DNA of 24,673 bases, taken from the NCBI GenBank assembly GCA_964346535.1, contig CAYFUN010000020.1:1-24673 (forward strand). The letters run 5' to 3'. This stretch comes from Neofamilia sp964346535. Lineage in GTDB: Bacteria; Bacillota; Clostridia; Tissierellales; Peptoniphilaceae. The translations under genes were made by a program, and so were the position numbers. The notes beneath the pieces were generated by a model. The model saw only the letters and a program-made list of their open reading frames with translations, did no database searches and was not told the origin of the DNA. Positions 21,908 to 24,673 of the stretch are shown piece by piece. Each line of letters begins with the position of its first letter. Position 1 is the stretch's first letter.

Positions 21908-22734
21908 TATCTGTCTGCATAGTCAGTCTTTACACCTACAAGTTCAATATTATATTTTGCAGGTAAGACCTCTTTGTCAATAATAATAGATGTTGTTGGA
22001 TAAGAAATAACCTGGATCACTATCTTATCTGGTCCTGGCCTTCTTAGGTCTGGAGTGATATAAATTGTTCCATCAGAAATTTTTACTTCCTTGGTTGACA
22101 GACTATAACCTCCAGTGTTTGCCCTAAGGGCATAAATAATTTGTAGGCTGCCATCTGCTAGAATCTTTGTTTCATAACCTGCATAGCCTAGGGGAGAAAA
22201 ATCACTTGATTGTCTAAAGTTTACAATTTTTTCTTCCTTCAAGTCTTCCCCTCTGTTTTTACTTAAAGTTATTTCCCTGGTCTTTTGCTCCCAAGAAATA
22301 TCGACCTTAAAAATTTCTGTTAAGTCTCTTAGCCTAAAATAATTATAGTCTTTAATTCTTATGCTAGAAAGTTTATATTCCTTTTCATCTAGATAAATAT
22401 TAGTCTTTCCAAGCTTATAGTCTTTAAGATCTTTTAAAGGATAAGACTCATCTTCTAGGTCATCGTAAACTTTATTTGTGTCTACAAAAATTTTCCCATC
22501 TTTATAAACTAGAGAAAAATCTACCAGCTGATTTTTAGATAGAGATGCAAAGTCCCTTAGCTTAATATAATTTTCGTCCTTGTACATTAGTGTAGCTACA
22601 GAAGTTTTTTCATTGTCAATTTTAAAAGTTGCCTGATTTACTTGAGGCTCTTGGGATTTTACAACAAAGGCAGTTGTTGTAAATATAAGTCCCAAGGCCA
22701 ATAAAAATATTCCTAATCTTTTCATTTTTTTCAT
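21907..22734 (-). CDS. Secreted stalk-domain protein with PrcB-type C-terminal domain
   Basis: A 275-residue exported protein with an N-terminal signal peptide or anchor (KRLGIFLLALGLIFTTTAFVV). Residues ~35-160 contain a stalk-like domain in two halves (YIKLRDFASLSKNQLVDFSL and YFRLRDLTEIFKVDISWE). The C-terminal ~90 residues resemble the PrcB C-terminal domain first described in the Treponema dentilysin protease complex: ANTGGYSLSTKEVKISDG, RPGPDKIVIQVISYPTTSIII. PrcB-type domains occur on secreted Firmicute proteins of unknown role. Its ATG follows the sfsA stop by 3 bp with AAGG about 7 bases upstream; it is the second gene of an sfsA operon. Domain assignment of the C-terminus is by recognised motif spacing only. 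Confidence 0.78.
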   Translation of the reverse strand: MKKMKRLGIFLLALGLIFTTTAFVVKSQEPQVNQATFKIDNEKTSVATLMYKDENYIKLRDFASLSKNQLVDFSLVYKDGKIFVDTNKVYDDLEDESYPLKDLKDYKLGKTNIYLDEKEYKLSSIRIKDYNYFRLRDLTEIFKVDISWEQKTREITLSKNRGEDLKEEKIVNFRQSSDFSPLGYAGYETKILADGSLQIIYALRANTGGYSLSTKEVKISDGTIYITPDLRRPGPDKIVIQVISYPTTSIIIDKEVLPAKYNIELVGVKTDYADR

Positions 22735-22737
22735 TTA

Positions 22738-23478
22738 TTAACCTTCTTTCTCTTCTTCAAATTCTTTCAACGCTTGGTCTTTGCTTAAGATTTTTATTTC
22801 CTTGTCTAGTTCTATATAGTCAGGTCCAACCTTGCAGGTGTAGGCTCTGGCTTCGACTCCTCTATCTAAGGCATCGTAAAAGTTGTTGAAAAATTCTGGG
22901 TCCATTTTGTAATTTGGTCTAAAGTCGACAGCGTCATCTCTGTGGAGGCAAAATATTACCATGGCTCTTGCGCCTGCCTCTACTAGGCTTGCAAGTTCTT
23001 TTAGGTGTTTGCTGCCTCTAGTCGTTGGCGCATCTGGGAAGCTGGCCCTTCCCTTACCTAGCATTAGGTCCACGCCTTTTACTTCTACATAGAGTTTCTC
23101 GCCGTCTTTTTCTACCACCATATCTAGTCTTGACTTGCCTATAGTAACTTCTCTTTTTAAAGAGTCAATGTCTTCCCAGCCAGAAATTTGTCCATTTAAA
23201 AATCCATCTGCAATGACTTTGTTGGGCACTTGGGAATCTAAATTTACTAAAAGCCCTTGGTGGGCAATTGATAGGAAGTCGTACTTGGTCTTCCTGTTTT
23301 TATTTTTCGCCTCAACTATATAACATGTGGCCCCTTTTACTAAAAGCTCTCTCATGCGGCCTGTATTCTTTAAGTGGCTGAGAACAGTTTCGCCGTCAAC
23401 TTCAACTTCGGCTATAAATCTATTTTGTCTATTTAAGAATTTTCCCTGTAAAACTTTTCCATCATATATGCATCTCAT
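22738..23478 (-). CDS. sfsA: SfsA family DNA/RNA-binding nuclease-like protein
   Basis: SfsA was named in E. coli as a 'sugar fermentation stimulation' regulator; the family has an OB-fold N-terminal domain plus a restriction-nuclease-like C-terminal domain. Here the 246-residue protein shows FLNRQNRFIAEVEVDGE (about 14-30) for the OB fold, HLKNTGRMRELL, and in the second domain the nuclease-type residues of VEKDGEKLYVEVKGVDLM (a D/E-x-K site) and FPDAPTTRGSKHLKEL. Two ATGs are possible: 23478, with GGTGAT 5 bases upstream, is preferred; 23490 has AGGG at a longer distance and would add four residues. It is the first gene of a two-gene unit with the stalk/PrcB protein and divergent from the rhodanese gene. 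Confidence 0.9.
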   Translation of the reverse strand: MRCIYDGKVLQGKFLNRQNRFIAEVEVDGETVLSHLKNTGRMRELLVKGATCYIVEAKNKNRKTKYDFLSIAHQGLLVNLDSQVPNKVIADGFLNGQISGWEDIDSLKREVTIGKSRLDMVVEKDGEKLYVEVKGVDLMLGKGRASFPDAPTTRGSKHLKELASLVEAGARAMVIFCLHRDDAVDFRPNYKMDPEFFNNFYDALDRGVEARAYTCKVGPDYIELDKEIKILSKDQALKEFEEEKEG

Positions 23479-23574
23479 TTTTATCACCATTAATCTTTTA
23501 CCCTTTTTCTTTTTAATTTATTAAGACCTGAAATTTTAGGGTATAAGTAAGTAGATTAATTTTAAGGAGGTCCT

Positions 23575-23889
23575 ATGTTTAATTTTTTTAAAAGACCAGA
23601 TACAATAGCTGCCAAAGATTTTTTAAAAATATCTGACCAAGTTTTTGTTTTAGATTTGAGAGAAGTTGATGAGCCAACAAAAAAAGAGCAGGCGCTTTTT
23701 AAAAACTACCTGCTCCTTCCTCTTTCAACCTTGGCTCAAGATTATAAAAAGCTAGACAAGTCTATCCACTACTATATTTTATGTATGTCAGGGAGTCGTG
23801 CCAGCAAGGCCTATTATTTTTTAAATAATTTAGGCTACAAGGTAACAGTAATTTCTGGTGGAATCTTAGAGTTAAAAAAATTTATATGA
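23575..23889 (+). CDS. Single-domain rhodanese-like protein
   Basis: A 104-residue cytosolic rhodanese fold. The active-site loop is CMSGSR (70-75), with catalytic C70 and the closing arginine, followed by ASKAYYFLNNLGYKVTVISGGI as usual for the C-terminal helix. The N-terminal VFVLDLREVDEPT carries the conserved D-x-R-E. Such proteins handle sulfane sulfur (thiosulfate, polysulfide, persulfide relay) but the partner is unknown. An ideal AAGGAGG precedes the ATG. It is a single-gene unit ending in a terminator shared with the decayed thi locus. Confidence 0.9.
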   Translation: MFNFFKRPDTIAAKDFLKISDQVFVLDLREVDEPTKKEQALFKNYLLLPLSTLAQDYKKLDKSIHYYILCMSGSRASKAYYFLNNLGYKVTVISGGILELKKFI

Positions 23890-23896
23890 TAAGGCG

Positions 23897-23935
23897 AAAA
23901 AAGTAGGCTCTATTAACTGAACCTACTTTTTCCTT
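23897..23935. terminator. Bidirectional terminator between the rhodanese gene and the thi remnant
   Basis: AAAAAGTAGG pairs with CCTACTTTTT around a 14-nt loop; A-run on one side and T-run on the other let it work on both strands. Confidence 0.85.
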
Positions 23936-23951
23936 TTGCAACTATTTATTT

Positions 23952-24279
23952 TTATAGGATGTCAATTTCTTCTCCTGCCAGGGCCTTGTTCATTGACCTA
24001 ATGGCACAAAATTTTCCACACATTGAACAGGTGTCGTCATCTTCTGGCTCCCTGTCTGCTCTAATTTGTCTGGCTCTTTCCCATTTGATCTCTTAGGTCT
24101 GAAGTCCTTACGCAAAGGTCAATTAATTCTCTAGCTGAAGCTTCCTTGGAGCGAATTTATATAAAAGTAAATCCTGCCCTTATTGCATCTTTTATTATCT
24201 CAATTACATCCCTGCCCTTGGTATTTTCTGGTCCAATAACCAAGTAGGCCTTAATATTAAAATTATTTCTCTTTGCCAT
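23952..24279 (-). pseudogene. thiE'-'thiC chimeric remnant of a thiamine biosynthesis operon
   Basis: After AAGGAG and an ATG at 24279, the reading AYLVIGPENT...DAIRAGFTFI matches the N-terminus of thiamine phosphate synthase ThiE (thiazole phosphate + HMP-PP coupling). At codon 41 (24157-24159) a TAA stands where ThiE has a conserved glutamine (family VQLREK; here *-IRSKEASARELIDL), as expected from CAA to TAA. The ThiE-like frame resumes for about 20 codons. From about 24092 a different frame encodes KWERARQIRADREPE, then CSMCGKFCAIRSMNKALAGEE and a stop at 23952: the C-terminus of ThiC (HMP-P synthase) with its C-x2-C-x4-C iron-sulfur motif. Most of thiE, everything in between and most of thiC are gone. 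The simplest reading is a large internal deletion plus a nonsense mutation. It lies directly behind two TPP riboswitches. Confidence 0.85.
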
Positions 24280-24291
24280 TTTTCTCCTTAT

Positions 24292-24321
24292 AAAAAAAGT
24301 GCCTACAACTATTGTAAGCAC
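24292..24321 (-). terminator. Intrinsic terminator of the second TPP riboswitch
   Basis: On the minus strand GTGCTTACAA pairs with TTGTAGGCAC (one G-U pair) with a TAG loop, followed by seven T. The ribosome binding site and ATG of the remnant start 3-13 bases later, so it is the expression platform of the proximal aptamer. Confidence 0.9.
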
Positions 24322-24332
24322 AAAAAATTCTT

Positions 24333-24411
24333 CTCGCTCCCTACACTAGTATTAACTAACAGGTTCAAAGGGTCAGATTTTATCTTCTCAACTAAAAAGT
24401 TCCCCTGGACA
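24333..24411 (-). promoter_or_regulatory. TPP riboswitch (THI element), proximal copy
   Basis: Minus-strand RNA with the THI core in order: GGGG, AACT/AGTT stem, GAGA, the AGAT/ATCT hairpin, GACCCTTTGAACCTG, TTAGT/ACTAG stem, GTGTAGGGA. The usual GCGTAGGGA has C changed to T, and the bases flanking the core (GTCCA before, GCGAG after) do not form a good P1 helix. It may therefore be weakened. Confidence 0.85.
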
Positions 24412-24424
24412 ATATTCATTTCAT

Positions 24425-24447
24425 AAAAAAAGTCTCCCTAGGGAGAC
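24425..24447 (-). terminator. Intrinsic terminator of the first TPP riboswitch
   Basis: A perfect 16-bp palindrome GTCTCCCTAGGGAGAC followed on the minus strand by seven T, 14 bases past the distal aptamer. Confidence 0.9.
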
Positions 24448-24460
24448 AAAATTTCAAAAT

Positions 24461-24538
24461 CTTGATCCCTACGCTGGTTTTAACCATCAGGTTCAAAGGG
24501 TCAGGTTTTACCTTCTCAACTAAAAGTCCCCCTTCAAG
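24461..24538 (-). promoter_or_regulatory. TPP riboswitch (THI element), distal copy
   Basis: Minus-strand RNA with a complete THI box: P1 CTTGA/TCAAG, GGGGG, ACT/AGT stem, TTGAGA, AGG/CCT hairpin, GACCCTTTGAACCTGATGG, ACCAGCGTAGGGA. All core positions look consensus. It binds thiamine diphosphate and would favour the terminator at 24425-24447 when the cofactor is plentiful. Confidence 0.95.
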
Positions 24539-24545
24539 TAAGTCT

Positions 24546-24573
24546 ATCTTAACAAAAATTTTTTTCTGTCCAA
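24546..24573 (-). promoter_or_regulatory. Promoter of the TPP riboswitch transcript
   Basis: On the minus strand TTGGAC (24568-24573), 16-bp spacer, TAAGAT (24546-24551) with extended -10 TGT. The predicted start is right at the 5' strand of P1 of the distal aptamer. Confidence 0.65.
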
Positions 24574-24600
24574 GAAAAAAGACTAGATTCCTCCAGTCTT
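24574..24600 (-). terminator. Intrinsic terminator of the S1-domain gene
   Basis: On the minus strand AAGACTGG pairs with CTAGTCTT (one G-U) around a 6-nt loop, followed by T6. It isolates the upstream gene from the thi leader. Confidence 0.85.
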
Positions 24601-24615
24601 TATATCTATTGCATA

Positions 24616-24673
24616 TTAATTTACATTTCTTAGGCTAAGGCCTATTCTCTTTTTCGCAACATCAACTTCAATT
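24616..24673 (-). CDS. C-terminus of an S1 RNA-binding-domain protein (partial)
   Basis: Only the last 18 codons lie in the window: IEVDVAKKRIGLSLRNVN and a TAA stop. The pattern E-V-D-x-x-K-K-R-I-x-L-S-L is the final strand of an S1 (OB-fold) RNA-binding domain, as at the C-terminus of Tex-type transcription accessory proteins, polynucleotide phosphorylase or ribosomal protein S1-like proteins. With nothing upstream visible the exact protein cannot be named; a Tex-like protein is the best guess. A terminator follows 15 bp after the stop. Confidence 0.65.
   Translation of the reverse strand, partial: IEVDVAKKRIGLSLRNVN

Noticed and set aside
23575..24321. Rhodanese gene as part of the thiamine (thiazole sulfur) pathway
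   Set aside because: It is on the opposite strand from the thi remnant, separated by a bidirectional terminator, and carries no ThiI- or ThiF-like sequence; proximity alone is not enough.

Overview
The window is AT-rich, codes in a low-GC Firmicute style (many AGA, ATA and TTA codons, strong AGGAGG-type ribosome binding sites, TTG starts) and encodes an anaerobic fermentative lifestyle: an NADH-linked trimeric [FeFe] hydrogenase, phosphate acetyltransferase, transketolase, and no respiratory genes. A CsaB-type wall polysaccharide operon and secreted 'stalk' (copper amine oxidase N-terminal-like) proteins point to a Gram-positive anaerobe of the Clostridia/Tissierellia, most likely Peptoniphilaceae (Anaerococcus/Peptoniphilus/Finegoldia relatives). 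The genus is an inference from gene content and style, not from a marker gene.

Layout. 1-4.5 kb: an NhaC-type antiporter (minus) diverges from tyrS (plus), which converges on a nim-like flavoprotein and a zinc-ribbon mscL (minus); comEB-type dCMP deaminase follows on plus. 4.5-4.7 kb: a 100-N scaffold gap flanked by an exact 55-bp direct repeat containing a GGGGACA/TGTCCCC palindrome. 4.7-7.9 kb (minus): transketolase, an FMN-binding lipoprotein, and RNase H1, the last apparently leaderless. 8.2-12.3 kb (plus): hydCBA, a compact operon for a bifurcating-type hydrogenase. 12.5-18.0 kb (minus): six tightly packed genes for a surface polysaccharide (GT4 glycosyltransferase, DUF4330 protein, small two-helix membrane protein, O-antigen ligase/polymerase-like protein, CsaB pyruvyl transferase, WecG/TagA transferase). 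18.1-19.3 kb (minus): inositol monophosphatase family protein and a zinicin-like metallopeptidase. 19.5-21.9 kb (plus): pta and a secreted stalk-domain protein. 21.9-23.5 kb (minus): sfsA with a secreted stalk/PrcB-domain protein. 23.6 kb (plus): a single-domain rhodanese.

The most unusual region is the right end (23.95-24.6 kb, minus strand). A promoter, two tandem TPP riboswitch aptamers, each followed by its own intrinsic terminator, and a ribosome binding site lead into a wrecked gene: the first 40 codons of thiE interrupted by a stop codon, then joined out of frame to the last ~46 codons of thiC, with its Fe-S cysteine motif intact. It looks like a decayed thiamine biosynthesis operon whose two-stage thiamine-sensing leader has outlived its genes. 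Upstream lies the last 18 codons of a protein ending in an S1 RNA-binding domain.

Functionally, transketolase and Pta feed and drain the fermentative carbon flow, and the hydrogenase discharges the resulting reductant as H2. A Rex-operator-like sequence lies between tkt and hyd. The polysaccharide operon and the stalk proteins concern the cell envelope. No tRNA, rRNA, CRISPR array or intact transposase was seen.
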